A stretch of DNA of 64,000 bases from Bacteroidia bacterium (GCA_016787785.1 JAEUTO010000004.1:62001-126000); one strand, 5' to 3'. Positions 42,669 through 52,240 are shown, counted from the first letter of the stretch. Notes: generated by a model from the letters alone, not told the origin. A program made the numbers and translations.

Positions 42669-45596
42669 GTGAAGTATATAGTAATTATTATATCAATTGT
42701 CTGCTCTACCTGCAATCTAAAAAGTCAAAATTTTGCTTTTACAAACTATAGCACCGATGACGGCTTACCAACTTCTCAAATTTTTCAAGTAACTAAAGAT
42801 CAAAAGGGATACATATGGTTCTCATCTGATGCTGGCATTGGCAAATTTGACATGGGCAAAATCAAAGTATTAACAATGTCTGATAGCCTGCCCGATAATA
42901 CAGTGTTTACATTAACTAAATTCCTTCAAAACAGATTATTAGGCACTTGTTATAATCATAATTTATTTGAAGTCGATATTAATAATTATAAAATTCTAAC
43001 AACCCATAAAAATATAACTAAAATATTGCACAAATCAAACACCCTGATATTACAAACAAGTATAATTAAAAATCATGCATTTTTAAATACAGGAATCGGG
43101 CTTTTAAATTACTCTCTAAGCAATTTAGTTGTTTTATCAAAAAGGCCACCTTCTTACGCTGATATAGAAATTACTTTTTCTGAAGATGAACCACTTTTAA
43201 ATTTTGATGAAAAGTATTTTTCTTCTTCAAACACTTTATTTAGAGATTTTAGAGTAACAATTAATTTTAAAGATAAAAAACTTAACTATTTTCTTCAATT
43301 TAAAGATCAAAATATAAATACAAATAACTTTAGAGTAAATAAATTAAAAAATGGTGACGTTGGTCTAATCATTGGTCGAAACTATTGTATTTTGAAGAAA
43401 AATGGAAGTTCTAGTTATTACACTTGTAATAGCGAAATAGTATCAGCTTATCAGGATGCTGAAAATGATCTCTGGTTAGGGGTCAGAAACATTGGAGCGC
43501 TTTACTTTAATAATAGTAACATCAATAATGATCCAGAAGTTTTACTAAAAAATAATACGGTAACATCTGTATGTAATGATAATGAAGGTGGTATTTGGCT
43601 AAGTACACTCGAAAATGGTATTTACTATTCTCCTTCTAAAATTATCAAACAAATAAATAGTAAAGCTCTTTCAAGTGTCTCCATAAAAAAAATTCAAGTG
43701 ACTGATCAAAATGCCTTAATACTTACTTCAGCAAATGAGATTATTCAAACTATACCTTATAACCATGATAATTTAAAAATTAAATCCGTCTTAACATTTA
43801 CCGATAACGAAATAAACAATATCAAAACTATTGATGGCAAAGTTTTTGCTACAGGAAGAAATTATTCTTCGTTCCTGTCAACAAATCTAATTAAAATTGG
43901 CAATAGCTTGCCAGGTGTAGGTGCCAGAGAAATCTTAATAGATAAAAACAAAATTATATGGATAGCTGCCTATGCTGGAGTAAAAGGTTATAAATTCGAT
44001 CAAATTTTAGCAGATAACCCGTTAAAATCAATTCGTCAAAATTGCTATGGCTTATCAATTGATAAAGCCAACAATATGATAATTGGGTCATTTAACGGTT
44101 TATTATCATTCAAAGATGACAGTGTAATTCCTTTAAATTCAAAATACCCCCTATTAAGAAGTAGAATTGATTACGTATTTGTAGATTCGCTAAACCGTTA
44201 TTGGCTAACAATAAATGGTTATGGATTGTGTATTTATTATAATGGAAAAATATATCTGATAAAACAAAACGATAATAATATCAATAGTAAAGTAAAATGT
44301 ATAGTTCAAAACGGTAACGATTATTGGATCGGCACAAAAAACGGCTTAGTTAAAATTAATATAATAATAAAAGATTCTATTATTGAAAATCACTTTAGTG
44401 TTAGATACAGTAGTGAAGACGGTCTTATTTCAGATGAAATAAACGATTTAAAAAAACTCAATAACTTACTTTTAATAGGCACTTCTAAAGGGTTTTGTTT
44501 TGCTAATCTAAATAAAATAACTAAAAACTATAGGTATGATTCAATCTATTTAAAACCACAAAATAATAACTATATTAAAAATAAACTGGATAATTATTTT
44601 GAAATTGAAAACAACTTCGATAAACTATTTATAGATATATATCAGCCGGCTTACCGCAATTTTAAGTCATTAAAATATGCATATAAATTTGATACAGATT
44701 CAGCATTTGTAATACAAAATTCAACTACAATAACTCTCGAGAATATAAAATACGGCAACTATAAATTAATTGTGAAAAATGCAAGTCAAATAAATAGTAC
44801 AGGTCAAGCTACAATTAATTTTACAGTCAAAAAACCTATTTGGCTGCGGTGGTGGTTTATTTGTTTAGTTATAATATTATTATTTTTTATTATTTATATT
44901 ATTCTCTTAATTCGAACAAACAAAATTAAAAAAGTAAATGCCGAAAAAGCACGTATTGAAAAGTTAATTAACGAATATAAAATGTCTTCGCTGCAGGCTC
45001 AAATGAATCCTCATTTTATTTTTAATGCCTTCAGCTCTATTCAGCAATTTATATTAACAAAACAAACAGATGATGCCTATGATTATCTTGCCAAATTTAG
45101 CAAACTCATTCGCTTGGTACTGGAATCATCCAGGGATAATTATATAAACTTGCAAAACGAAATAGATTTACTTACACTATATTTGGAAGTTGAGCAATTA
45201 CGTACCGACAATAAATTTAAGTTTAACATAAAAGTTAATAGCAATATAAATATCGACTCTATCTCAATTCCAATTATGCTTATCCAACCGCATGTCGAAA
45301 ATGCTATTTGGCATGGCATTTCACATCTAAAAAATAAAGATGGCTTAATTACCATTGCTATTGAAGAACTCGCTGAACACATTGTTTTTACAGTAAAGGA
45401 CAACGGGGTCGGTAGAAAGGAAGCTAAAAAATTTAACGACGCATATAATAAACAACACAGATCCTTGGCTACAGATATTAACAACGAAAGGTTAAATTTA
45501 TTCGAATCCAATAGTAAAATAGAAGATTTGTTTAATAACATTAACGAGCCATGCGGCACAATGGTAACAATCAAAATAAGGAAAAATGATGACTAA
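42669..45596 (+). CDS. Y_Y_Y-type sensor histidine kinase (LytS-like catalytic part)
   Basis: A 975-residue one-span membrane sensor. GTG start with a signal-peptide-like beginning. A large periplasmic two-component-type beta-propeller (repeats such as GYIWFSSDAGIGKFD, GGIWLSTLENGIYYSP and DYWIGTKNGLVKI) ends in a Y_Y_Y domain (about 655-725). One membrane helix (WWFICLVIILLFFIIYIILLI, near 730-750) leads to a His_kinase domain with MNPHFIFNAFSSIQQFIL, whose His at about residue 780 is the phosphorylation site, and an ATPase domain (IQPHVENAIWHG, DNGVGRKEA). It overlaps the LytTR regulator by 11 bp, so the two are a cognate pair. The sensed signal is unknown. It is the only two-component system in the window and sits inside the cargo-gene cluster. 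Confidence 0.9.
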   Translation: MKYIVIIISIVCSTCNLKSQNFAFTNYSTDDGLPTSQIFQVTKDQKGYIWFSSDAGIGKFDMGKIKVLTMSDSLPDNTVFTLTKFLQNRLLGTCYNHNLFEVDINNYKILTTHKNITKILHKSNTLILQTSIIKNHAFLNTGIGLLNYSLSNLVVLSKRPPSYADIEITFSEDEPLLNFDEKYFSSSNTLFRDFRVTINFKDKKLNYFLQFKDQNINTNNFRVNKLKNGDVGLIIGRNYCILKKNGSSSYYTCNSEIVSAYQDAENDLWLGVRNIGALYFNNSNINNDPEVLLKNNTVTSVCNDNEGGIWLSTLENGIYYSPSKIIKQINSKALSSVSIKKIQVTDQNALILTSANEIIQTIPYNHDNLKIKSVLTFTDNEINNIKTIDGKVFATGRNYSSFLSTNLIKIGNSLPGVGAREILIDKNKIIWIAAYAGVKGYKFDQILADNPLKSIRQNCYGLSIDKANNMIIGSFNGLLSFKDDSVIPLNSKYPLLRSRIDYVFVDSLNRYWLTINGYGLCIYYNGKIYLIKQNDNNINSKVKCIVQNGNDYWIGTKNGLVKINIIIKDSIIENHFSVRYSSEDGLISDEINDLKKLNNLLLIGTSKGFCFANLNKITKNYRYDSIYLKPQNNNYIKNKLDNYFEIENNFDKLFIDIYQPAYRNFKSLKYAYKFDTDSAFVIQNSTTITLENIKYGNYKLIVKNASQINSTGQATINFTVKKPIWLRWWFICLVIILLFFIIYIILLIRTNKIKKVNAEKARIEKLINEYKMSSLQAQMNPHFIFNAFSSIQQFILTKQTDDAYDYLAKFSKLIRLVLESSRDNYINLQNEIDLLTLYLEVEQLRTDNKFKFNIKVNSNINIDSISIPIMLIQPHVENAIWHGISHLKNKDGLITIAIEELAEHIVFTVKDNGVGRKEAKKFNDAYNKQHRSLATDINNERLNLFESNSKIEDLFNNINEPCGTMVTIKIRKNDD

Positions 45597-46341
45597 TACA
45601 ATTTCATATACCGCAATAATTGTCGACGATGAAAAATCAAATCGGTTAATTTTAAATACATTGCTTAAAAAGGGTTCTCCAGAAATAGAAGTCATCTTCG
45701 AAACAGATGATATAGAGGAAGCCTTTGTTCAAATAAATAAACTAAAACCTGATCTGTTGTTTCTTGATATTCAAATGCCAAAAGGTGGTGGCTTTACTTT
45801 ACTTAAAAAATTTAAAGAATATCCTTTTGAAGTAATTTTCGTAACAAGCTTCGATAAATATGCATTGAATGCTATTAAAGCAAGCGCATTAGATTATCTT
45901 TTAAAACCCGTTGAAAGAGCGGATTTAAAAGCAGCAGTTGAAAAATTTAAACACGTGCAACAAAAAAAACTCGGTGTAACAAATAATCCTTTACTGCAGA
46001 ATTTAGTTACAGAAAGCGACAAAAAAGTTGCAATACATCATAAAGGAAATGTTATTTTATTACCAATTAAAGATATAAATTACATCGAAGCGGATATAAA
46101 CTATACAAATGTATTTACTGATACAACTTCTTTTTATTTGCCAAAAACATTGGGCGAATGGGAAGAGATACTGTTAAACCATATTAATTTTATAAGAATA
46201 AACAAAAGCATGATTGTAAATACTATTTATTGTAGTTACTATGAAAAAGGAGATCCTATTGTTTTAGTTTTAAAAAACAACATAAAAGGTCCTGTTAGTA
46301 GAAGAAGAAGAGCTGAGGTCTTGGAAAAATTAAAACAATAA
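45586..46341 (+). CDS. LytTR-family response regulator
   Basis: A 251-residue two-domain regulator. The receiver domain has Asp61 in LLFLDIQMPKGGG as phosphoacceptor and the TSFDKYALNAIKASALDYLLKPV switch region. The C-terminal LytTR DNA-binding domain is about residues 150-251 (IKDINYIEADINYTNVFT, HINFIRINKSMIVN). The ATG lies inside the last codons of the kinase gene (11-bp overlap) with an AAGGA just upstream, so translation is coupled. LytTR proteins usually bind pairs of direct repeats upstream of promoters. It is a candidate, but unproven, reader of the TTATTTAACGG element. Confidence 0.92.
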   Translation: MMTNTISYTAIIVDDEKSNRLILNTLLKKGSPEIEVIFETDDIEEAFVQINKLKPDLLFLDIQMPKGGGFTLLKKFKEYPFEVIFVTSFDKYALNAIKASALDYLLKPVERADLKAAVEKFKHVQQKKLGVTNNPLLQNLVTESDKKVAIHHKGNVILLPIKDINYIEADINYTNVFTDTTSFYLPKTLGEWEEILLNHINFIRINKSMIVNTIYCSYYEKGDPIVLVLKNNIKGPVSRRRRAEVLEKLKQ

Positions 46342-46390
46342 ATAATTTAGCTATATGTCATTTACTCGATACTAAAAAATACCATTTTAT

Positions 46391-46433
46391 TTATTTAACG
46401 CTAACGAGTGCGAGGTATTAAATCGTTTATTTA
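46391..46433 (+). promoter_or_regulatory. Degenerate copy of the shared accessory promoter
   Basis: TTATTTAACGC (46391-46401), exactly 24 nt, TTTATTTA (46426-46433; two mismatches). It lies 16 bp upstream of the 120-residue gene. Confidence 0.35.
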
Positions 46434-46448
46434 CAAGACGTATTTTAA

Positions 46449-46811
46449 ATGATTATTAGAACTATAAAATTTGTTTTTTTTGCAACATATTTTCTTTTGC
46501 TGCTATCATTTGCTGATAAAAAAGATTATATCAACATAAAGCTTCGTATTATATCCAATGTTAGTGTTGGTTGGGGTGATATTTACATCGGTGTTATAAA
46601 TAAAGCATCAAATCGTAATATAAAAGATTTTTCTGATACAATTCGGTTTACCATCATTGCCAAACCACCTTATATGTTTTTTAAAAATGGAGATGAAAAA
46701 GTAATTACTTTCAAAAATACCAGAAAAAAAAATAAGCTTTCTTATTTACCAATTTTAAGCGGAACAATTAGCAAGAGAAATAAAATTTGGTTAATTACGC
46801 GTATAGAATAA
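46449..46811 (+). CDS. Hypothetical exported protein
   Basis: A 120-residue protein with a signal-peptide-like N-terminus (MIIRTIKFVFFATYFLLLLSFADK) and a short beta-rich body ending in LPILSGTISKRNKIWLITRI. No family recognised. Its stop codon overlaps the ATG of the next gene (TAATG), so they are coupled. The following two genes share a homologous domain; whether this one belongs to the same group cannot be seen by eye. Confidence 0.6.
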   Translation: MIIRTIKFVFFATYFLLLLSFADKKDYINIKLRIISNVSVGWGDIYIGVINKASNRNIKDFSDTIRFTIIAKPPYMFFKNGDEKVITFKNTRKKNKLSYLPILSGTISKRNKIWLITRIE

Positions 46812-47428
46812 TGAGCAATTTATTAATATTAAAATCGTACAGTAATATTAAGAGGCTATTAGTAGTGTCTTTTTTTTTATTAACATTTATAGAAAGTGCT
46901 TCGCAAACTTTTGTAGCTGATACATCTAAAAATTCTAAAACATATAATTTTACCGTTGGTTGCGATTATTTTTGCAACGATAAAAAGCAACTTTATTTTA
47001 ATATTATGAAAATCGATACCTCATTTTATTTGGTTACTAGATTATCGTTTAATGGCAAACTAAAAGAACCGAATTTAAAAGGTACAAAGTTTTACTTTAA
47101 ATTAAAACGTAATATGTCGGTTAGCTTAACGTCGGGCGTCAGTAGCGGCCCTAGATACATTAATTTAGGTCTAATGGATACTATTACCAGGAGGCCTAAT
47201 CTTTCAGATAATCCTATGCCCAGGAATGACGAGTATAATTGGGAAACCTTTTATTATGTACCGCTTCTAATTTCAAAAAGTGATTTAATAAAGCTATCAA
47301 AACATAAACTAATCAGTTACTATGCACTTACTGGAGAATATAGCTACATGAACCACTCTGAACTTGTTCAGAAAAATAGCCGTAAAAAAATACAAACAGG
47401 GGCTGAGTATGTACTTAGTTTAGACTAA
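46811..47428 (+). CDS. Hypothetical secreted protein, first member of a two-gene family
   Basis: A 205-residue protein with a signal peptide (LLVVSFFLLTFIESASQ). After it comes a domain homologous to the N-terminal half of the next gene product: both read K-T-x-x-x-x-V-G-x-D-Y..NDK.x.x.FN, then GTxFxFKL, a loop ending NLGL, P..x.DxEYxW.T.x.YVPLLI.K.D/NLxKL.K..LI.Y, and a final A.x.LS. The frame is open upstream to 46787, but ATG at 46811 overlaps the previous stop (TAATG) and starts the signal peptide. Function unknown. Confidence 0.65.
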   Translation: MSNLLILKSYSNIKRLLVVSFFLLTFIESASQTFVADTSKNSKTYNFTVGCDYFCNDKKQLYFNIMKIDTSFYLVTRLSFNGKLKEPNLKGTKFYFKLKRNMSVSLTSGVSSGPRYINLGLMDTITRRPNLSDNPMPRNDEYNWETFYYVPLLISKSDLIKLSKHKLISYYALTGEYSYMNHSELVQKNSRKKIQTGAEYVLSLD

Positions 47429-47463
47429 CAATTTGCATAATATACGCCTAAAGTGTTTTAGCT

Positions 47464-47518
47464 GTTACACTATACTTATCTAACGGGCAAGGTTAAACTA
47501 CTATCTCTTCTAACTTTG
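47464..47518 (+). promoter_or_regulatory. Shared accessory promoter, copy for the MORN-repeat gene
   Basis: Plus strand: GTTACA (47464-47469), 6 nt, TTATCTAACGG (47476-47486), exactly 24 nt, TAACTTTG (47511-47518). ATG 23 nt downstream. A nearly ideal copy in front of a gene that has no sorting domain. Confidence 0.8.
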
Positions 47519-47540
47519 TTTAGTTTAAACACAATTAATT

Positions 47541-48788
47541 ATGAAATCTATTATTTTGAATTCCTTTTGCTTTTTTTTAAGCCTAACTCTTGCCCAAGGT
47601 CAAAACTGTAAATTTAGAAAAGAAAAAGACGATCCCTTTAAAAAAAATCAAAGTAAAACAATTGTTGTGGGTGTAGATTATAACTATAGTCAAAACGATA
47701 AGTTCTTTTTTAACCTTACCCAAATTAACTGTAACTATAACATCGAACTTAAATTAATGTACGGTAGTAAACAAAATTTCTATATTCAAGCAGGTACAGC
47801 CTTTACATTTAAGTTAGAAAACGAAGAACTAATTACCTTATATACGGTAGGTGGCTGTAATCCGCAATTCCAAAATTTAGGGTTAAAATATCCTGGCCGT
47901 ATTCCAAACCCAGCTTTAGGCGATTCCGAATACTATTGGTCAACATATTGGTATCCAGTTGTAATAGTATCAAAAGAAAACATGGAAAAATTGGCTAAAT
48001 CGCCATTAATAGTTTACAAAACAGAAGCTTTTCAAGCTGGTAAACCCTACATAGAGGAGGTGAGAAACAAATTTAGAAATGATATAATGGAAGCTGCCAG
48101 CTGCATGCTTTCAATATATTGTGTTCCAAGTAAAACTGATGAAAATAAAGACAATAATTACAGTACAGGATCTAACGGTAATACAGCAAATAACAGCATA
48201 AAAGACGGACCTTTTAGCGAATACGACTCCAATAAAAAATTAGTTAAATCTGGTAACTATAAAAATGGAAAGAAATTTGGTCATTTCTTAGTGTATAAAG
48301 ATACGGTAGCTATTGAAGATTGTAATTACGATGAAAATGAAAAGTTAACTGGTAAATACATTCAAAGCAATGCCGATGGAAAAATAAGAAGAATATCAGA
48401 GTACAAAAATGGAAAATTAAACGGCATCGAAACTACTTTTGAATACGGAATAAAAAAATGCGAAACAAATTACGTAGATGATAAAAAAAATGGCAAACAA
48501 ACTTGCTACTCAAAAAGTGGGGCTAAAATAATTGAATACAACTACTTATTTGGAGTTGAAAATGGAAAACGACTTGAGTTCTATCCTTCTGGCAAAATAC
48601 ATTTTGAAGATATGTATTTAAACGATAAAAAAACTGGCAAACATGTTGAATACAATGAAAATGGACAAAAACTTTGTGAAGGAGAATACCTAGAAGAAAA
48701 AAAAGAGGGAGAGTGGAATTTTTATGATGCCAAGGGAAAAATTATAAAAAAAGTGAAGTATCTTAATGGTAAGGAAGTTGTAAATTAA
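47541..48788 (+). CDS. Secreted protein with MORN repeats, second member of the family
   Basis: A 415-residue protein. A signal peptide is followed by a domain (about 25-195) homologous to the previous gene's product, a short Asn-rich linker (ENKDNNYSTGSNGNTANNS), then about seven MORN-like units of the YwqK type, seen as DGPFSEYDSNKKLVKSGNYKNG, GKHVEYNENGQKLCEGEY and KEGEWNFYDAKGKI. MORN/YwqK repeats form elongated beta-sheets that bind membranes or proteins. They are named for an antitoxin by annotation habit, and no toxin gene is adjacent. The combination of the unknown domain and MORN repeats is unusual. Confidence 0.75.
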   Translation: MKSIILNSFCFFLSLTLAQGQNCKFRKEKDDPFKKNQSKTIVVGVDYNYSQNDKFFFNLTQINCNYNIELKLMYGSKQNFYIQAGTAFTFKLENEELITLYTVGGCNPQFQNLGLKYPGRIPNPALGDSEYYWSTYWYPVVIVSKENMEKLAKSPLIVYKTEAFQAGKPYIEEVRNKFRNDIMEAASCMLSIYCVPSKTDENKDNNYSTGSNGNTANNSIKDGPFSEYDSNKKLVKSGNYKNGKKFGHFLVYKDTVAIEDCNYDENEKLTGKYIQSNADGKIRRISEYKNGKLNGIETTFEYGIKKCETNYVDDKKNGKQTCYSKSGAKIIEYNYLFGVENGKRLEFYPSGKIHFEDMYLNDKKTGKHVEYNENGQKLCEGEYLEEKKEGEWNFYDAKGKIIKKVKYLNGKEVVN

Positions 48789-49089
48789 ATTAACTTTATT
48801 TTTTTACTGGAGGTGTGTTTACTTTTATAGGTAGTATACCAGGCTTCGTTCAGATGATAACAATAATAAAGAATAAAGATTAGTATGTTAAATCTATCTT
48901 CTTTATTTTTCTAAGATTAATTACAATTACCTTGATTTTTATTTGAAATATTTCGAATAGTAATTTATCCACTTAAAATTTAACGGCTAGGAAAGAGTTG
49001 TTATAAGTACTAGTTAAATTAATCTAAATTACTATACGGTATTCTAAACCTAGGAGGCAACAAAAATTATAATTCACCGTTTAATAAAA
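48789..49089. other. Intergenic region, 301 bp
   Basis: AT-rich. A remnant of the TTTAACGG core (48978-48986) with a loosely matching TAGTTAAA 24 nt further is the only signal; it is too degenerate to call a promoter for the next gene with confidence. No gene or RNA seen. Confidence 0.4.
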
Positions 49090-50040
49090 ATGAAATTAGT
49101 TCTTGATCTTATATTTTTCTTATTTATTCAATTAGTAGTATTAAGAATATATTATACTTTACGCCATAGAAAAGAGGAAACATTTTCTCTTTATGCATTA
49201 TTCCCTTCTCGGTTTCATTTTTTAGTGTTCAATTCCGCTATTTTTATTTCATGTCTTTACCTCAATATTAAAAAGCAATTATTTTGTGTACCGGTTGCAT
49301 GGGCTTCTATTCTAATTGTTTTATTTTGTTTAGCTTTTTTAGTACTACCAAGTTTACAAAAGCGAAAAGCGATAGAGCCATTGTTTCTCTTCTTTTCAGG
49401 AATTGGTTTTTTTATTTCAATTTATATTGTGGCGTTTGGCAGGTTTGAATATTTCCTATTCATTTTGTTTCACGCAATTATTTTCGTTCCCCTTATTTTA
49501 GTGAAAAATATATTTAAAAAACAACAGAAAAATGTTTATTTAAACGCACTTTGGTTTTACCCTCTATTTGTAATTACACCTTTTTTTATTTTATATCAAC
49601 TTGTGCTTATATTCAAAAGCTTAAATAGAAAACTTAAAGTAGTGTTTATTTCCTCATCACTATTTCTGCTTGTAATTGGCATCGCACTAACCTACCAAAT
49701 GAATACTATTTTTATAAAAATTGCAGCATCTACACATGTGGAAAATGATTTAAAGACAATGCAAGAAAACCCCGTTAATTCATATTTAATTGAGTTAATA
49801 TTAGGTGCTCACATAAAGTATCATACAGAATTAGATGTGATTTTTGATGGTTACAGACCACCTTATCACAATCCTATTTTGATACTAAGTAACAAAATCC
49901 TTTTCCCATATCTGCATTTTGCGAAAAACACTAAACTTTATTACCGACAGGATTTATATAAGAAACTTTACCCAAACAATTCGCTAACATTTAATTGTAA
50001 GTGTGGTATAGATGAAACGTTATTTAGGACAGAATACTAA
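49090..50040 (+). CDS. Hypothetical polytopic membrane protein
   Basis: A 316-residue protein with about seven membrane helices in the first 210 residues (for example FLVFNSAIFISCLYLNI, ASILIVLFCLAFLVL and VFISSSLFLLVIGIALTY) and a soluble 105-residue C-terminal part ending NCKCGIDETLFRTEY. No recognised family or motif. It stands between secreted-protein genes without shared operon signals. Confidence 0.6.
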   Translation: MKLVLDLIFFLFIQLVVLRIYYTLRHRKEETFSLYALFPSRFHFLVFNSAIFISCLYLNIKKQLFCVPVAWASILIVLFCLAFLVLPSLQKRKAIEPLFLFFSGIGFFISIYIVAFGRFEYFLFILFHAIIFVPLILVKNIFKKQQKNVYLNALWFYPLFVITPFFILYQLVLIFKSLNRKLKVVFISSSLFLLVIGIALTYQMNTIFIKIAASTHVENDLKTMQENPVNSYLIELILGAHIKYHTELDVIFDGYRPPYHNPILILSNKILFPYLHFAKNTKLYYRQDLYKKLYPNNSLTFNCKCGIDETLFRTEY

Positions 50041-50083
50041 CAAAATTAACTATCAACATAAGTTAATACACGCGCCATTAAAT

Positions 50084-50126
50084 TTATTTAACGGCAATAT
50101 CACACTTCTAAAATGAATTAACTTTA
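50084..50126 (+). promoter_or_regulatory. Shared accessory promoter, copy for the disrupted T9SS gene
   Basis: Plus strand: TTATTTAACGG (50084-50094), exactly 24 nt, TAACTTTA (50119-50126, one mismatch), ATG 16 nt downstream. It also forms a palindrome with CCATTAAAT just upstream. Confidence 0.65.
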
Positions 50127-50141
50127 ACATAAAAATTCTCT

Positions 50142-50786
50142 ATGAAAACAATTAGCCTTAGTATCTTTATATTCCTACTTTGTTGTAGCAAATTAAAATC
50201 CCAAAATTTATATGTTGTAACCGAAAGATTTAATACCTATCAAAGTATTAATATAATACCATTTGATTCGTTATTTATAACAAACCCATCGGGTGTTACC
50301 ACAAAATATGCTTTACCGCATTATATGCTTAACCCGGGCGCGCACGATAGCCAGTTTACAACCATAGTAAATGCTATTTACACCTTGGGTTATAAAATTA
50401 TGCCTACCAGTAACTGGGAGGGTACTTTGCAGTATTATTCCAATACAACTACCATTCCACAATATGCAACGCGTACATTGTTTTTGGGCCAACCTTGAAC
50501 AACAACCAGTAGCGAGCTGGCCGAAAAAGTGATAAATACTAGTTCAATTAAAATATACCCCAACCCTTGCGCCCAATATTTTAATCTAGAGTTTGATGCA
50601 GATTTTAAACCAATAGAATTAATGTTAATTAATACTTTGGGTTACGTGGTAAAAACAGTTAAGGTAAATCAACAAAACAAGATCGAAGTTAATATTGGTA
50701 ATTTACCAAATGGTAACTACATTATTAGATTACTTAATGATAAAGAATACTCACAAGCAATAAGCTTAATAAAAACGCAAGATTAG
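50142..50786 (+). pseudogene. T9SS cargo gene interrupted by an in-frame TGA
   Basis: The 5' part encodes a signal peptide (MKTISLSIFIFLLCCSKLKSQ) and a 97-residue domain of unknown type, ending at TGA (50496-50498). The same frame then continues without interruption through a linker (TTTSSELAEKVINTSS) into a complete type A sorting domain (IKIYPNPCAQYF ... LPNGNYIIRLLNDK) to a stop at 50784-50786. One base change to TGG (Trp) would restore a 214-residue T9SS cargo protein. As it stands, the protein loses the sorting signal and should not cross the outer membrane. The promoter is still intact, so this is either a recent mutation or a sequencing error. Confidence 0.7.
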
Positions 50787-50854
50787 TTAAACCGGTATTT
50801 TGATATAATTTCAAAATAGTTGGGATTTTTTCTACTTCGCCAAAGTATAAAAAC

Positions 50855-51622
50855 ATGAAAACCGCAAAGGTAGTGATAATTCTAATTTCAATGAATTATA
50901 TCTTATTTTCCTGTAATGGTAAAACTGTAACAAACGTTCCAATAAATAAAAACCCGAGTGAAGTTATAGTAATTCCAGCAACTAAAATTGCATTCAAAAC
51001 ATATACAAATTTACCACCTAACTTTACATTAGATTCTTTGTCCTTTCAAGATGAAAAATCTAACTGTTCTGTGATCATGTACTTTCCAAAGTCAAACAAT
51101 ACTAAAGTTAACGAGTCTATAAGCAAATTCCTTCAAAAACAATATAACATAAATAAACCTTCTAATGGCGAAGCTGAGAAAAGTAATTATCAAATTAGTA
51201 TCCTACGCTTAAGTATCCAATCTCAATTAATGCATTGCCTTTTTTTAAGAAATACGTTTACCAGTGGTGCCGCACATTCCAATAACGAAGCCTTATGTTG
51301 GAATTATGATACCTTACAAAACAAAACCATATCTTTTTCAGAAATTATTAATTTTTCTAAAAAAAATAACAAGCAGGCTTTTTGCAATAAATTAAATGGC
51401 TATAAAAATGGCATAGATAGCACCGATGGATATAAGGATGGTTTAAAACCAACTGATTTGACCGAAAATCTAAACTATGCAATTTACAATAACGAATTGA
51501 TTATTTATCCAAATTATTGTTGCGCAAATGAAGGAAAGCACTTTGACATCAATCTTAAAGAAATACAACATTTTATAAACCCAATAGCTGGAAAATACTA
51601 TAAACTAATTATCCCTGAATAA
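50855..51622 (+). CDS. Lipoprotein with DUF3298/RsiV-like domain
   Basis: A 255-residue predicted lipoprotein (signal ending NYILFSC) whose body resembles the DUF4163/DUF3298 pair known from RsiV-type proteins. The region around residues 85-180 contains FTSGAAHSNNEALCWNYDT, matching the DUF3298 GGAH-type motif, and it ends with a short NPIAGKYYKLII strand. In Firmicutes RsiV binds lysozyme as an anti-sigma factor; in Bacteroidota such lipoproteins are only described by similarity. No sigma factor gene is adjacent. The cysteine content (three pairs) is moderate. Confidence 0.6.
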   Translation: MKTAKVVIILISMNYILFSCNGKTVTNVPINKNPSEVIVIPATKIAFKTYTNLPPNFTLDSLSFQDEKSNCSVIMYFPKSNNTKVNESISKFLQKQYNINKPSNGEAEKSNYQISILRLSIQSQLMHCLFLRNTFTSGAAHSNNEALCWNYDTLQNKTISFSEIINFSKKNNKQAFCNKLNGYKNGIDSTDGYKDGLKPTDLTENLNYAIYNNELIIYPNYCCANEGKHFDINLKEIQHFINPIAGKYYKLIIPE

Positions 51623-51930
51623 AATCGTATAAATAAAACCAAACAATCCAATACTTATATTATACAAATGACCATAAAATATATTACTTCGGCAGAGAAA
51701 TTTACTAATTATAACACTAATCGTGGTACTTATAACTATATGGTGCATTGTATATTTTTTTTGATATTTTAATAGTTGTGATTTTGGTATTGGAAGGGGT
51801 TAAAATGAAAAAAGACTTTAATTATAAAAAAGCAACATACTATTTATCCTAATGATTGTAGTTTTCCAATTCTATCGTCAAGTTGGAGTGTTTACATAAA
51901 AAATGTAACTAAAATAACTTTACAATTAAT
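51623..51930. other. Intergenic region, about 308 bp
   Basis: AT-rich DNA between the RsiV-like gene and a minus-strand fragment. No open frame of note, no hairpin with T-run and no promoter match that I can support. Confidence 0.4.
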
Positions 51931-52240
51931 TTACCAATCACTGTGATGTCTCGGTATCTCCTTATCAATTAGCCATGTTTGCTTTCCAGTCTTAATACAA
52001 ACTCTTTTAAAGTAAAATTCCGTTTCGTTTTTTGTAAAAATTATAACAGCATTGTTTTCCTTTATAAAACTGTTTACTTTTAAATTGTCAAAAAAACACT
52101 CATAGTTTAAACCTGAATTGGTATACAACATGCTTTCTAATATTGGCCCATAAGTCTCTATTTCATTGGCAGCATATTTAGAAAGCCAGGTAATTTCATC
52201 TAAATACTTTTTGCTAAACCAGTCAGTTTTTTACAGTCAT
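51931..52240 (-). pseudogene. Probable N-terminally frameshifted hypothetical gene
   Basis: A minus-strand frame encodes about 95 residues of protein-like sequence (WFSKKYLDEITWLSKYAANEI ... KTGKQTWLIDKEIPRHHSDW), but the first ATG inside this frame is only at 52131. An ATG at 52240 in another frame leads, after MTVK, into a run of six A (52227-52232). Removing one A joins it to the frame as MTVKTDWFSKKY. The gene is therefore either broken by a homopolymer frameshift or starts at the internal ATG as a 66-residue protein. No family recognised. Confidence 0.4.

Noticed and set aside
47541-48788. Toxin-antitoxin system suggested by YwqK-like repeats
   Set aside because: The repeats are MORN-type, the protein is secreted, and there is no adjacent toxin gene.
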